Below, one piece after another: positions 42,548 to 50,397 of a stretch of DNA of 64,000 nt. This DNA is from Acidimicrobiaceae bacterium. Its GTDB lineage: Bacteria; Actinomycetota; Acidimicrobiia; Acidimicrobiales; RAAP-2. The notes beneath the pieces are model-generated. The model made no database searches. It saw only the letters and a program-made list of their open reading frames with translations, and was not told where the DNA came from. The stretch's first letter is position 1. Every line of letters begins with the position of its first letter. The position numbers were made by a program, and so were the translations under genes. The DNA is taken from contig CANGPS010000004.1 in NCBI GenBank assembly GCA_947456245.1, forward strand, positions 27,253 to 91,252. Direction: 5' to 3'.

Positions 42548-43612
42548 TCAGCCGAGCAGGACGAGATCGTCTCGGTGCACCACGACGAGACTCCCGACTC
42601 CCGCCTCGAGCTCCTCAGCCGAGCATCGCGCCAGGCCCTTGCCGACGAGGCTGCCATCGGAGCCGTGGATCTCGACGGCGTCCCCCTCGAGGAACGCTCC
42701 GGTGACCTCCGAGACACCTGCGGCCAGCAGCGAGCCGCCGCGATCCACCAGCGCCGCCTGGGCGCCGGCGTCGACTCGCAGGTGCGCGGCAGGAGCAACG
42801 GCGAAGGCGATCCACAGGCGACGCGCGCTCAGATCGTGCTGCCGGGCCACAAACGTCGTTCCGACGGTCCGAGGGTTGGCATCGATGAGCGTCAGGACCC
42901 CCTCGAGGCGTGCGTCGGCGATGACCGCCTCAACGCCGGAGAAGCTGGCGATCCGGGCTGCGGCCAGCTTCGACGCCATGCCTCCCGAGCCGACCCCGGT
43001 CGTGCCACCGGCGACCGCTTCGAGGCTTGCGTCGACCTCGGTGACGATCTCGATCAGCGAGGCCTCCTGGTCAAGACGGGGATCCGCCGTGAGCAGGCCG
43101 GGAGCGTCGGTCAGCATGACGAGACGGTCGGCGCCCACCAGATGGCTGACGAGCGCGGCCAGTCGGTCGTTGTCACCGAAGCGGATCTCATCGTCTGCCA
43201 CTGCGTCGTTCTCGTTGACGACCGGGACCACGCCGAGTGACAGCAGGGTGCTGAACGTCTGCCGGGCATGGAGGTACTGACGGCGATCCGTGAAGTCGTG
43301 GGGGGCCAGCAGGACCTGGCCGACGGTGCGACCCTGAGCCTCGAACGCGCTGGCCCAGGTCGACATCAGACGGTGCTGCCCGACGGCGGAGACGGCCTGG
43401 AGCACGGCGACGTCGGTCGGTCGGTCCTCCCCTCCCCCGATGGTCGCCCAGCCGGCAGCCACGGCGCCGGAGCTGACGACCACGGCCTCCCAACCGTCGG
43501 CGCGCAGCGACTCGAGCTCGCCGGCCAGCGCCATGAGCAGATCGGTGTTGGGGAGGCCGTCTGGCCCGGTGACCGATGAGGAGCCGACCTTGACGACGAT
43601 CCGTCGGCTCAC
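42548..43612 (-). CDS. proB: Glutamate 5-kinase
   Basis: First proline-biosynthesis enzyme, usually feedback-inhibited by proline. The 354-residue protein has the amino-acid kinase domain (IVVKVGSSSVTG, VVVSSGAVAAG, VVPVVNENDAV, FGDNDRLAALV, GTGGM-like GVGSGGMASKL) and a C-terminal PUA domain. GTG 43612 overlaps the obgE stop by four bases, so the open frame to 43687 is not used. The obgE-proB order is widespread in actinobacteria. Confidence 0.96.
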   Translation of the reverse strand: MSRRIVVKVGSSSVTGPDGLPNTDLLMALAGELESLRADGWEAVVVSSGAVAAGWATIGGGEDRPTDVAVLQAVSAVGQHRLMSTWASAFEAQGRTVGQVLLAPHDFTDRRQYLHARQTFSTLLSLGVVPVVNENDAVADDEIRFGDNDRLAALVSHLVGADRLVMLTDAPGLLTADPRLDQEASLIEIVTEVDASLEAVAGGTTGVGSGGMASKLAAARIASFSGVEAVIADARLEGVLTLIDANPRTVGTTFVARQHDLSARRLWIAFAVAPAAHLRVDAGAQAALVDRGGSLLAAGVSEVTGAFLEGDAVEIHGSDGSLVGKGLARCSAEELEAGVGSLVVVHRDDLVLLG

Positions 43613-44934
43613 TTGGCCGCTCGCTTCGTGTGCGGGCGGCGCGGCAGGTCCTCGGGCGACAGTCCGGCGACGGTCTGGTCCATCCACCAGTCGAACTCCA
43701 CGTCGCCGACGATCACCTTGGCACCCTCGGTGATCCCTGCCTGGCGCAGCATGCGGGCGACGCCGAGCTTCTCGAGCCGACGAACCGCCTCATCGAGAGC
43801 CCCGTCATCGGTCAGGTTCGAGAAGCGCACGGCGCGCTCCGCCGCCCGGCCCAGCACCTCGAAGGCACCATCGTCGTGGCGCACCACCGAGACCATGCGC
43901 TCCGCCGGCCGATGGATCTTGATCGCGCTCGATGGCGCCTCCTCGAGGCGGCGTGCGTCGGCGACCAGGGTCGCCAAGCGTCCGACCATCTCGTCGAGGC
44001 CGCGGCGCGTCACCGAGGAGACCACCAGATCGCAGTCGCCGTCGGCCACCTCTACGTCGGGAACGAGGTCCGAGCGGGACGCCAGACGAAGACGGGGCCG
44101 ATCGACCAGATCGGGCTGATAGTCCTCGAGCTCCCGCAGCAGGACCGACTCCTGCTCGGCCAGGGTGCGCCCTTCGGGCTCGGCGAGGTCGAGGAGCAGG
44201 ACGAGGACCCGCGCTCGCTCGATGTGCTTGAGGAACTGGTGCCCAAGGCCCTTACCCTCGGCTGCCCCCTCGATCAGACCCGGGATGTCGGCCATCACGA
44301 ACTCGGTCATGTCGTACTCCCCGCCCACACGGACGACCCCGAGGTTCGGGATCAGCGTGGTGAAGGGATAGTCCGCAATCTTCGGCTTCGCCGCCGAGAC
44401 GCTCGAGATCAACGTCGACTTCCCGACGTTGGGGAACCCGACGAGCGCCACGTCGGCCACGAGCTTGAGCTCGAGGTTGAACCAGGTCTCCTGGCCCACC
44501 TCGCCCTGCTCGGCGAAGGCCGGTGCCCGGCGACGGTTCGAGAGGAATCGGGCATTGCCCATGCCGCCTCGGCCGCCTTCGGCAGCCAGCCATCGATCCC
44601 CCTCGGTCGTCAGGTCGCAGAGCACCTCGCCGTCGAGCGACTCGACCACCGTCCCGACCGGGACGGGAACCACCGTGTCGGATCCTCGGGCGCCGTGACG
44701 CTTCTTGCCCTTCCCGTGGGTGCCGTTCTCGGCCTTGCGGAACGGGTGGTCACGGAATCCCAGCAGCGAGGCCTGGTTCCGATCGGCCACCAGCCAGACG
44801 TCGCCGCCATTCCCGCCATCTCCTCCGTCGGGACCTCCGCGGTCGACGTGGGCCTCTCGCCGCATCGACACCGCTCCGGCTCCGCCGTCACCGGCCTTGG
44901 CGTGGAGCTGTGCCTGATCAACGAACTCCGCCAT
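43609..44934 (-). CDS. obgE: Obg family GTPase
   Basis: Ribosome-associated GTPase for 50S maturation and stress response. The 441-residue protein has the glycine-rich Obg domain (1-158), a G domain (GFPNVGKSTL, DIPGLIEGA, with switch I YPFTTLIPNLG) and a C-terminal OCT domain found in gram-positive Obg proteins. The G4 motif reads SRSD rather than the usual NKxD. It normally follows rplU-rpmA; here about 3 kb of other genes separate them. Confidence 0.96.
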   Translation of the reverse strand: MAEFVDQAQLHAKAGDGGAGAVSMRREAHVDRGGPDGGDGGNGGDVWLVADRNQASLLGFRDHPFRKAENGTHGKGKKRHGARGSDTVVPVPVGTVVESLDGEVLCDLTTEGDRWLAAEGGRGGMGNARFLSNRRRAPAFAEQGEVGQETWFNLELKLVADVALVGFPNVGKSTLISSVSAAKPKIADYPFTTLIPNLGVVRVGGEYDMTEFVMADIPGLIEGAAEGKGLGHQFLKHIERARVLVLLLDLAEPEGRTLAEQESVLLRELEDYQPDLVDRPRLRLASRSDLVPDVEVADGDCDLVVSSVTRRGLDEMVGRLATLVADARRLEEAPSSAIKIHRPAERMVSVVRHDDGAFEVLGRAAERAVRFSNLTDDGALDEAVRRLEKLGVARMLRQAGITEGAKVIVGDVEFDWWMDQTVAGLSPEDLPRRPHTKRAAK

Positions 44935-44964
44935 CCCCCGATCCTAGGTGGCTCCTTGGCGTGA

Positions 44965-45633
44965 TCAGGATCTCTCGACGTCGATCCACAGCGACTGCGC
45001 CGCCTCAGGGCTCAGGCTCAGCTCGGTCGCGGGCGCCGCCAGCAGGACCCCTCCCGCGCCGTCGACCTCGGTCACCGTGGCCGAGGAGCCGGGGGTGAAG
45101 CCGGCTGCGTCCATGGCGACGAGGATCTCGCGATCGTGCTCGACGAGCTCTCCGATCCTTCGGAGCACGATGCGGTCCCCGGCCTGCACATCAGCCAGGG
45201 TGGCGCTCGGGCGCTCAGGTCGGTTGGCGCTGCCGGGGATCGGGTTCCCGTGCGGACAGGTCCCAGGATCGCCGAGCAGCGCCACGAGCTTCTCCTCGAC
45301 GTCGGCCGAGATCACGTGCTCCCATCGCCCAGCCTCGTCGTGGACCTTGTGCCACTCGAGCCCGATCACGTCGACGAGCAGGCGCTCGGCGAGACGATGA
45401 CGCCGTGTGACCGTGGTGGCCACCTCCTGGCCCGAGTCGGTGAGCGTGATCACCCGTCCGTCCCGGGCGATGTAGCCATCATCCTCGAGTCGGTCGAGCA
45501 TCTCCTTGACCGCGGGGGCGGATCGACCCATCCGCTCGGCCACCCGGGCTCCGATGACCTCGGTGCCCTCGTCGCTCAGCGTCGAGATGGTCTCGAGATA
45601 CTCCTCGAGCGGTGTGTGGTACCCGGTCTCCAC
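44965..45633 (-). CDS. DtxR/MntR-type metal-dependent regulator with altered primary site
   Basis: The 222-residue regulator has an N-terminal winged helix (ARVAERMGRSAPAVKEMLDRL), a dimerisation/metal domain (RRHRLAERLL, KVHDEAGRWEHVIS, CPHGNPIPG) and a C-terminal FeoA/SH3-like domain. The ancillary-site ligands of DtxR, His79, Glu83 and His98, are present, as are Glu105 and His106. The primary-site Met10 is replaced by Glu11 and Cys102 by Gly102. Such changes resemble manganese-type members, so Mn(II) rather than Fe(II) sensing is possible. GTG 45633 has AAGG upstream; GTG 45657 is possible. It follows the aminotransferase gene by 35 bases. Confidence 0.9.
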   Translation of the reverse strand: METGYHTPLEEYLETISTLSDEGTEVIGARVAERMGRSAPAVKEMLDRLEDDGYIARDGRVITLTDSGQEVATTVTRRHRLAERLLVDVIGLEWHKVHDEAGRWEHVISADVEEKLVALLGDPGTCPHGNPIPGSANRPERPSATLADVQAGDRIVLRRIGELVEHDREILVAMDAAGFTPGSSATVTEVDGAGGVLLAAPATELSLSPEAAQSLWIDVERS

Positions 45634-45668
45634 GGGGTCGACCTTACCGGGAGCCACCCCGGGTGGTC

Positions 45669-47033
45669 TCAGTCGATCAGGTCGAGGACCGCCTGGCGGA
45701 AGAGCGCCGTGTGGAGGTCCACGTCGGCGACCGTCGTGCTCGGGCACATCAGCGCCATGTTGTGGAACGGGGTGATCAGCACCCCGCGGTTGGCGAGGAA
45801 CAGGTGCAGGTACTCATCGAGCTCCCCATCGTGCGCTGCCGCCGCCTCGCCGCCGTTCCTCGGTGCCGGCGAGCAGAACCGGTACTCAGACCGGCACCCC
45901 AGCTGCACCACGCTCCATGGCACCTCGGTCTCGGAGAGGACGTCCTCGACACCCTCGGTGAAGCGGGTGGCGAGGTCGATCATGCGCACGAAGGCGTCGG
46001 GGGTGAGCACCTCGTCGAGCGTGGCTCGCATGGCTGCGAGGCTGAGCGCGTTCCCCGCCAGCGTCCCCCCGACTCCTCCCACGTCGACGATGTCAGCCCC
46101 CTCGCCCACCGCGGCCTCGATCCGAGGCCAGAGCCCAGCGCTCAAGCCGTAGGCACCGCAGGCGATGCCCCCACCGAGCGCCTTGCCCACCGTCACGATG
46201 TCGGGCTCGAGGCCCCACGCCCTCGTCGCACCACCCCAGCCCGTGCTGATCGTGTGGGTCTCGTCGATCATCAGAAGGGTGCCCGCCTGTCGGGTGAGAC
46301 GTCGGAGCTCGTCGAGGAACCCCGGCTCAGGCAGGACGATGCCGATGTTGGTCATGGCCGGCTCACAGAGCACCACAGCCACGTCATCGTGCGAGAGGGC
46401 CTCGGCGAGGCCGTCGACGTCGTTGAACTCGACCACCCTGGTGGTCTCGGTGGGATCGACGGCCGGCGCCACGTTGCCGGGCCTCGACCTCGGCTGCCCG
46501 TCCTCACCCACCACCACGAAGGTCTCGTCGACGCTGCCGTGGTAGCTGTAGGAGAATACGAGCACCTTGGGTCGGCCGGTGACCAGGCGGGCCAGGCGGA
46601 GCGCCCAGCGGTTGGCGTCGGTCGCGGAGAGCGAGAACGACCAGCGGTCCATCCCGAAGCGCTGCGCAAGGTGCGTGGCAACCCACTCGGCATCCTCTGT
46701 CGGGAGCATCGTGGTGATCCCGCCGAGCTCTCCCGCTCGGCGGATCAGCGCCTCGACGGTCGGCTGCGGGGAGTGCCCCGCCATCGCCCCGGTGTCCCCG
46801 AGGGCGAAGTCCACGCGCTCGTGGCCATCGACGTCGACGATGCGGTTGTCCCACGCTCGGTCGAGCGCCAGCGGGAACCCGCCCGACCAGTGGTTCATCC
46901 AGGTCATCGGCACCTGTCCGAAGAGGTGCCGACCGGCCTCGTACGCGGCCCGAGATCCCGGGTTCTCCGCCTCGTAGGTCTCCCGCTCACGCTCGAGCAG
47001 CGATCCGAGCTTCGTCCTGTCGATCTCCACCAT
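45669..47033 (-). CDS. Class III pyridoxal-phosphate aminotransferase, HemL-like
   Basis: The 454-residue fold-type I enzyme resembles glutamate-1-semialdehyde aminomutase and beta-amino-acid transaminases. The PLP Lys is in IVTVGKALGGGIACG, the cofactor Asp in LLMIDETHTISTGWGG, and SATDANRWALRLAR marks the phosphate-binding loop. A true HemL would have a DEV box where this has DETHT, so another amino donor/acceptor is likely. ATG 47033 has a strong GGAGGAGAG six bases upstream; the open frame to 47222 is not conserved. Co-transcribed with the DtxR-type gene downstream. Substrate unknown. Confidence 0.85.
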   Translation of the reverse strand: MVEIDRTKLGSLLERERETYEAENPGSRAAYEAGRHLFGQVPMTWMNHWSGGFPLALDRAWDNRIVDVDGHERVDFALGDTGAMAGHSPQPTVEALIRRAGELGGITTMLPTEDAEWVATHLAQRFGMDRWSFSLSATDANRWALRLARLVTGRPKVLVFSYSYHGSVDETFVVVGEDGQPRSRPGNVAPAVDPTETTRVVEFNDVDGLAEALSHDDVAVVLCEPAMTNIGIVLPEPGFLDELRRLTRQAGTLLMIDETHTISTGWGGATRAWGLEPDIVTVGKALGGGIACGAYGLSAGLWPRIEAAVGEGADIVDVGGVGGTLAGNALSLAAMRATLDEVLTPDAFVRMIDLATRFTEGVEDVLSETEVPWSVVQLGCRSEYRFCSPAPRNGGEAAAAHDGELDEYLHLFLANRGVLITPFHNMALMCPSTTVADVDLHTALFRQAVLDLID

Positions 47034-47122
47034 CTCAGGCTCTCCTCCATCGGCTGGCACCGGTCTGTGCCCTCGCGACACTAGCGATGGCCCGGAGCGG
47101 GGCGGCCTGCGAGACTCGGGCC

Positions 47123-47434
47123 ATGACGCAGCACGACGACCCGATCCGCCCAGCCCTCGGCTGGTTCCTCCTCCTCGATGGTGGCCTGTTGGCGCTCCTT
47201 GTCGTCGCACTCGTCCCCCCATTCGCCGCCAGGGTGCGGCGGATGGTGCCCCTGCCGTCTGACAGGGTGCTGCGAGCGGTGCTCCTCGCCGCCATCGTCA
47301 CCCACCTCGGCGAGGGCTTGGCCGCCGCGATCATGGCTGGCCGGCGAGGCCGTGATGTCCGCGGCTGGGCGATCCAGACGACCATCGTCGGCTTCCCCTC
47401 GCTGCGGCTGCTGGCGGATGCGCCCGCCCTCTAG
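47123..47434 (+). CDS. Small membrane protein, DUF4499-like
   Basis: The 103-residue protein has three hydrophobic segments (about 13-33, 52-70 and 82-98). The C-terminal half, with THLGEGLAAAIMAGRRG and WAIQTTIVGFPSLRLL, resembles the DUF4499/TMEM254-like pattern of a Glu/Ala helix followed by W-x-x-Q-T and G-x-x-SL. No function is known. ATG 47123 is chosen; the frame continues upstream to 47087. It is divergent from the aminotransferase gene across 89 bases and ends in overlapping hairpins upstream of HU. Confidence 0.6.
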   Translation: MTQHDDPIRPALGWFLLLDGGLLALLVVALVPPFAARVRRMVPLPSDRVLRAVLLAAIVTHLGEGLAAAIMAGRRGRDVRGWAIQTTIVGFPSLRLLADAPAL

Positions 47435-47471
47435 GCGGGAAAATCGCGAGGTATCCACGTTTTTGCCCGCC
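47422..47471 (+). promoter_or_regulatory. Mutually exclusive hairpins before the HU gene
   Basis: Three segments, GCCCGCC (47422-47428), GGCGGG with AAAA (47434-47443) and TTTTTGCCCGCC (47460-47471), can pair 1:2 (6 bp, 5-base loop) or 2:3 (10 bp with a bulged G, 17-base loop) but not both. The first lies in the end of the DUF4499-like gene. The layout looks attenuator-like; a role as that gene's terminator is equally possible. Confidence 0.45.
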
Positions 47472-47532
47472 AGCCGGGTAAGGATCTTGATCAGTGGCCC
47501 AGAACGGGCCCGGACACAAGGAGAGTCACCCC

Positions 47533-47808
47533 GTGAACAAGACTGAACTGATCGAGGCAGTGGCAGCCAAGGCGGAGGTGCCGAAGAGCACCGCAGCCGA
47601 GGTGATCGGTGCGCTCGAGGACGTCGTCGTCGCCGCCGTGAAGAAGGGCGACAAGGTCGCCATCACCGGTTTCGTGTCGTTCGAGCGCGTCAACCGTGCC
47701 GCCCGCACCGCCCGCAACCCGCAGACCGGCGCCGAGATCAAGGTTGCCGCCAAGAAGGCCCCGAAGGTCTCCGCTGGCGCCTCCTTCAAGAAGGCCGTCT
47801 CCGGCTGA
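47533..47808 (+). CDS. hup: HU family DNA-binding protein
   Basis: Histone-like nucleoid protein that bends and compacts DNA. The 91-residue protein starts MNKTELIEAVAAKAEVPKS, has the beta-arm region with GFVSFERVNRAARTARNPQTG and ends with the core AAKKAPKVSAGASFKKAV. It lacks the long Lys/Ala tail of mycobacterial and streptomycete HupB/HupS. GTG 47533 is preceded by AAGGAGAG seven bases away. A strong terminator follows. Confidence 0.96.
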   Translation: MNKTELIEAVAAKAEVPKSTAAEVIGALEDVVVAAVKKGDKVAITGFVSFERVNRAARTARNPQTGAEIKVAAKKAPKVSAGASFKKAVSG

Positions 47809-47845
47809 GCCTGCCAGAGCCGGCACTCGCCGGCTCATGTGTGCG

Positions 47846-47879
47846 AAGAACCCCCGAGGCTCCGGCCTCGGGGGTTCTT
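47846..47879 (+). terminator. Terminator of HU
   Basis: A perfect 15-bp stem (47846-47860 with 47865-47879) with loop TCCG starts 37 bases past the HU stop. The arms end in AAGAA/TTCTT, so an A/U-rich base is built into the stem and it could work on both strands. Confidence 0.85.
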
Positions 47880-47940
47880 GCATGTGGGGCCCGGCACCCA
47901 GCTGCCCCCACGTTCGTAGTCGCACCGCCCCGCAGAACGA

Positions 47941-47976
47941 CAGAAGCCCTCGGGACCGGAGTCCCGAGGGCTTCTG
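47941..47976. terminator. Second bidirectional hairpin between HU and rpmA
   Basis: A perfect 16-bp stem (47941-47956 with 47961-47976) with loop CGGA lies about 35 bases past the rpmA stop on the - strand. A third, C6/G6 hairpin (47989-48006) lies between it and rpmA. Together they separate the converging HU and rplU-rpmA transcripts. Confidence 0.8.
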
Positions 47977-48011
47977 CGACGTCTGGATCCCCCCAGATCC
48001 GGGGGGCCTGC

Positions 48012-48263
48012 TCAGTCGGCGAGGATGTCGACGAGCCGCCGACCCTTGCGGCTGCCGAACTTCACGGTGCCGTCGCTCAAGGCGAAGAGGGTGTCGTCCT
48101 TGCCGATGCCGACGTTGCGGCCGGGGTGGAAGTGGGTTCCCCGCTGGCGGACGATGATCGAGCCACCGGTCACAAAGGTCCCATCGAAGACCTTCACGCC
48201 GAGGCGCTGTGCGTTTGAATCACGGCCGTTCCTAGTGGAACCGCCACCCTTGGTCTTGGACAT
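48012..48263 (-). CDS. rpmA: 50S ribosomal protein L27
   Basis: The 83-residue L27 has its N-terminus close to the peptidyl-transferase centre. It matches the family throughout: [20 protein letters not shown], the [15 protein letters not shown] block and [12 protein letters not shown]. It lacks the cleavable extension found in Firmicutes. Follows rplU by 16 bases; a good GAGGAG site precedes ATG 48263. Confidence 0.97.
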   Translation of the reverse strand: MSKTKGGGSTRNGRDSNAQRLGVKVFDGTFVTGGSIIVRQRGTHFHPGRNVGIGKDDTLFALSDGTVKFGSRKGRRLVDILAD

Positions 48264-48279
48264 CTCTGCTCCTCAGCTG

Positions 48280-48591
48280 CTACTTGGCGGAGATCTTGGT
48301 GATCTCGACGGTCGAGTACCGCTGGCGGTGTCCCCACTTGCGACGGTTGTTCGACTTGTTCTTGTAGGTCATGGCGTTGATCTTCGGGCCCTTCTCCTCC
48401 GCCACCACCTGGGCGGTCACGGAGACCCCGGCAAGCTGGTCGGGCGAGGACAGGACCGTGTCACCGTCCACAAACAGGACGGGAACGAGGGAGATCTCAG
48501 ATCCCACCTCTTCGGTACGGAGGTCGATGCGGACGCGCTGGCCCTGCTCGACCTTCTCTTGGGCGGCTCCGGTGCGGATGACGGCATACAT
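48280..48591 (-). CDS. rplU: 50S ribosomal protein L21
   Basis: The 103-residue L21 binds 23S rRNA. Conserved blocks are YAVIRTGAAQEKVEQGQRV at the N-terminus, KGPKINAMTYKNKSNNRRK and a GHRQRYSTVEITKI end. It lies 45 bases after the RNase E/G gene and before rpmA, the usual rne-rplU-rpmA order in actinobacteria. Confidence 0.97.
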   Translation of the reverse strand: MYAVIRTGAAQEKVEQGQRVRIDLRTEEVGSEISLVPVLFVDGDTVLSSPDQLAGVSVTAQVVAEEKGPKINAMTYKNKSNNRRKWGHRQRYSTVEITKISAK

Positions 48592-48636
48592 GACTCTGAG
48601 ATCCTAACTGATGGTTGGGGGGTTGGTGAAATCGAC

Positions 48637-50376
48637 TCAGGGAAGGGTCGGATCAAAGGTGATCCCTCGGCCCTCGCAGTGGCTGCACGGGCTTGAGACG
48701 GACTCGATGAGGCCCTCGGAGATGCGCTTCCTCGTCATCTCGACCAGACCCAGCTCGGAGATGTCGAAGACCTGGGTCCTCGTCTTGTCCCTCGAGAGCG
48801 CCTGGCGGAGCTGCGCTGCCACGGCCTCGCGATGGCCCTTGGACTCCATGTCGATGAAGTCGATCACGATGATCCCACCGATGTCGCGGAGCCGGAGCTG
48901 ATGGGCGACCTCCTCGGCGGCCTCGAGGTTGTTCTTGAAGACCGTCTCCTCGAGGTTCGTCTTTCCCACGTTCTTGCCCGTGTTGACGTCGATGACGGTG
49001 AGGGCCTCGGTGCGCTCGATGATCAACGAGCCACCCGAGGGGAGCCAGACCTTGCGGTCGAGCGCCTTGTGGAGCTGCTCGTGGACGAAGTAGCGCTCGA
49101 AGAGCGGGAGGTTCTCGGTCTTCGGGTTGTACAGCTCGACCCGCTCGACCATCTCAGGGCTGACCTGACCGACATAGCTGCGGACCTGGTTGTAGAGGTT
49201 CTCGTCATCGATGAGCACGCCCCGGTAGTCGCCGTTGAGCTCTTCGCGCAGCATCCGGACGGCGAGGTCCAGCTCTCGGAACAGCAGTCCGGGCCGACCG
49301 GACTTGGCCGCCTCGGCCTCGATCGACTTCCAACGCTCTGCGAGCTCGGCGACATCGCGCTTGAGGTCCTCGGCCGATGCCCCCTCTGCCGCCGTCCTCA
49401 CGATGAGCCCATGGCCCTCAGGGCGAACCTCGTCGAGGATCTTGCGCAGGCGCTTGCGCTCGTTGTCGCCGAGCCGCTTCGAGATGCCGATCGTCGAGGA
49501 GTTCGGCACCAGGACGGCGAAGCGCCCAGGGAGCGAGACCTCCTGGGTCAGGCGGGCTCCCTTGGCGCCGATCGGGTTCTTGGTGACCTGGCAGACGATC
49601 AGCTGGCCTGCCTTGAGCACATCCTCGATCCGGGCGGCCTGTGCGATGCCACCCTCGACGTCATCGGCGTCGAAGTGGACGTCACCGCGGTAGAGCACGG
49701 CGTTCTTGGGGATGCCGATGTCGACGAAGGCGGCCTCCATGCCCGGGAGCACGTTCTGGACGCGCCCGAGGTAGAGGTTCCCGTCGATCTGGGTCGTCTC
49801 GTCGGTCTCGCGGACGACATAGTGCTCGACGAGCGATCGACCCTCGAGCATGGCGATGTGGGTGGTCGTCCCCTCGACGTGCACGCACATCAGGTAGCGA
49901 CCGACGGTGCGACCCTTGCGCTCGCGTCCGCCTCGACGTCGACGGCGCTTCGAACCGCCACCCTCCTTCGGAGCGGTCTCGCCATCAGCCTTCGCCGCCG
50001 GTGGGGCCGACGGGGTGGCCACGACCGGCTTGGGAGCGCGGCTCGAGTCGCGAGGCGGACCTTGGGGCTTGTTCTTCGCCGGCTGGGTCTCGGATCCCGG
50101 GGCGGCTGGTCGGGTGTCCCCGACCTTCGGTGGAGCGGGAGACTGAGCAGCCTTGGGGGCTGGTGCAGTATCGCCGACCTTCGGTGCAGGCGCAGTGTCT
50201 CCGACCTTGGGTGCTGGTGCGGGTGCGCTGTCACCCACCTTGGGAGCAGGTGCAGGCGCAGTGTCTCCGACCTTGGGTGCGGGTGCGCTGTCGCCCACCT
50301 TGGGAGCCCGAGCGGGCGCCTCAGTCCCGCTGGCAGCCTCGCCGGTGGCAGATCCGGTGTCCTCGTGCTCGCTCAT
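48637..50376 (-). CDS. rne: Ribonuclease E/G with N-terminal PKVGD repeat
   Basis: Endoribonuclease for mRNA decay and rRNA/tRNA processing. The 579-residue protein has an S1 domain (about 190-290), the RNase H-like/DNase I-like catalytic core with the magnesium ligands in IDVNTGKN and IVIDFIDM, and the zinc-link CSHCEGRG near the C-terminus. The N-terminal 160 residues are not catalytic: a low-complexity arm with six Pro-Lys-Val-Gly-Asp repeats, then an Arg-rich patch (SKRRRRRGGRERKG). It lacks a long C-terminal scaffold. The arm may bind RNA or degradosome partners. Confidence 0.95.
   Translation of the reverse strand: MSEHEDTGSATGEAASGTEAPARAPKVGDSAPAPKVGDTAPAPAPKVGDSAPAPAPKVGDTAPAPKVGDTAPAPKAAQSPAPPKVGDTRPAAPGSETQPAKNKPQGPPRDSSRAPKPVVATPSAPPAAKADGETAPKEGGGSKRRRRRGGRERKGRTVGRYLMCVHVEGTTTHIAMLEGRSLVEHYVVRETDETTQIDGNLYLGRVQNVLPGMEAAFVDIGIPKNAVLYRGDVHFDADDVEGGIAQAARIEDVLKAGQLIVCQVTKNPIGAKGARLTQEVSLPGRFAVLVPNSSTIGISKRLGDNERKRLRKILDEVRPEGHGLIVRTAAEGASAEDLKRDVAELAERWKSIEAEAAKSGRPGLLFRELDLAVRMLREELNGDYRGVLIDDENLYNQVRSYVGQVSPEMVERVELYNPKTENLPLFERYFVHEQLHKALDRKVWLPSGGSLIIERTEALTVIDVNTGKNVGKTNLEETVFKNNLEAAEEVAHQLRLRDIGGIIVIDFIDMESKGHREAVAAQLRQALSRDKTRTQVFDISELGLVEMTRKRISEGLIESVSSPCSHCEGRGITFDPTLP
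50113..50304 (-). repeat. Six-copy PKVGD[ST]APAP coding repeat
   Basis: Residues 25-88 of the RNase E/G protein contain six copies of Pro-Lys-Val-Gly-Asp-Ser/Thr spaced by Ala-Pro linkers of 9-14 residues, with one diverged gap between copies five and six. The DNA copies are very similar but not identical, so the repeat has been kept under selection or recently expanded. Confidence 0.85.
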
Positions 50377-50397
50377 TTGAGCAGGCCCTCCTCGTTC

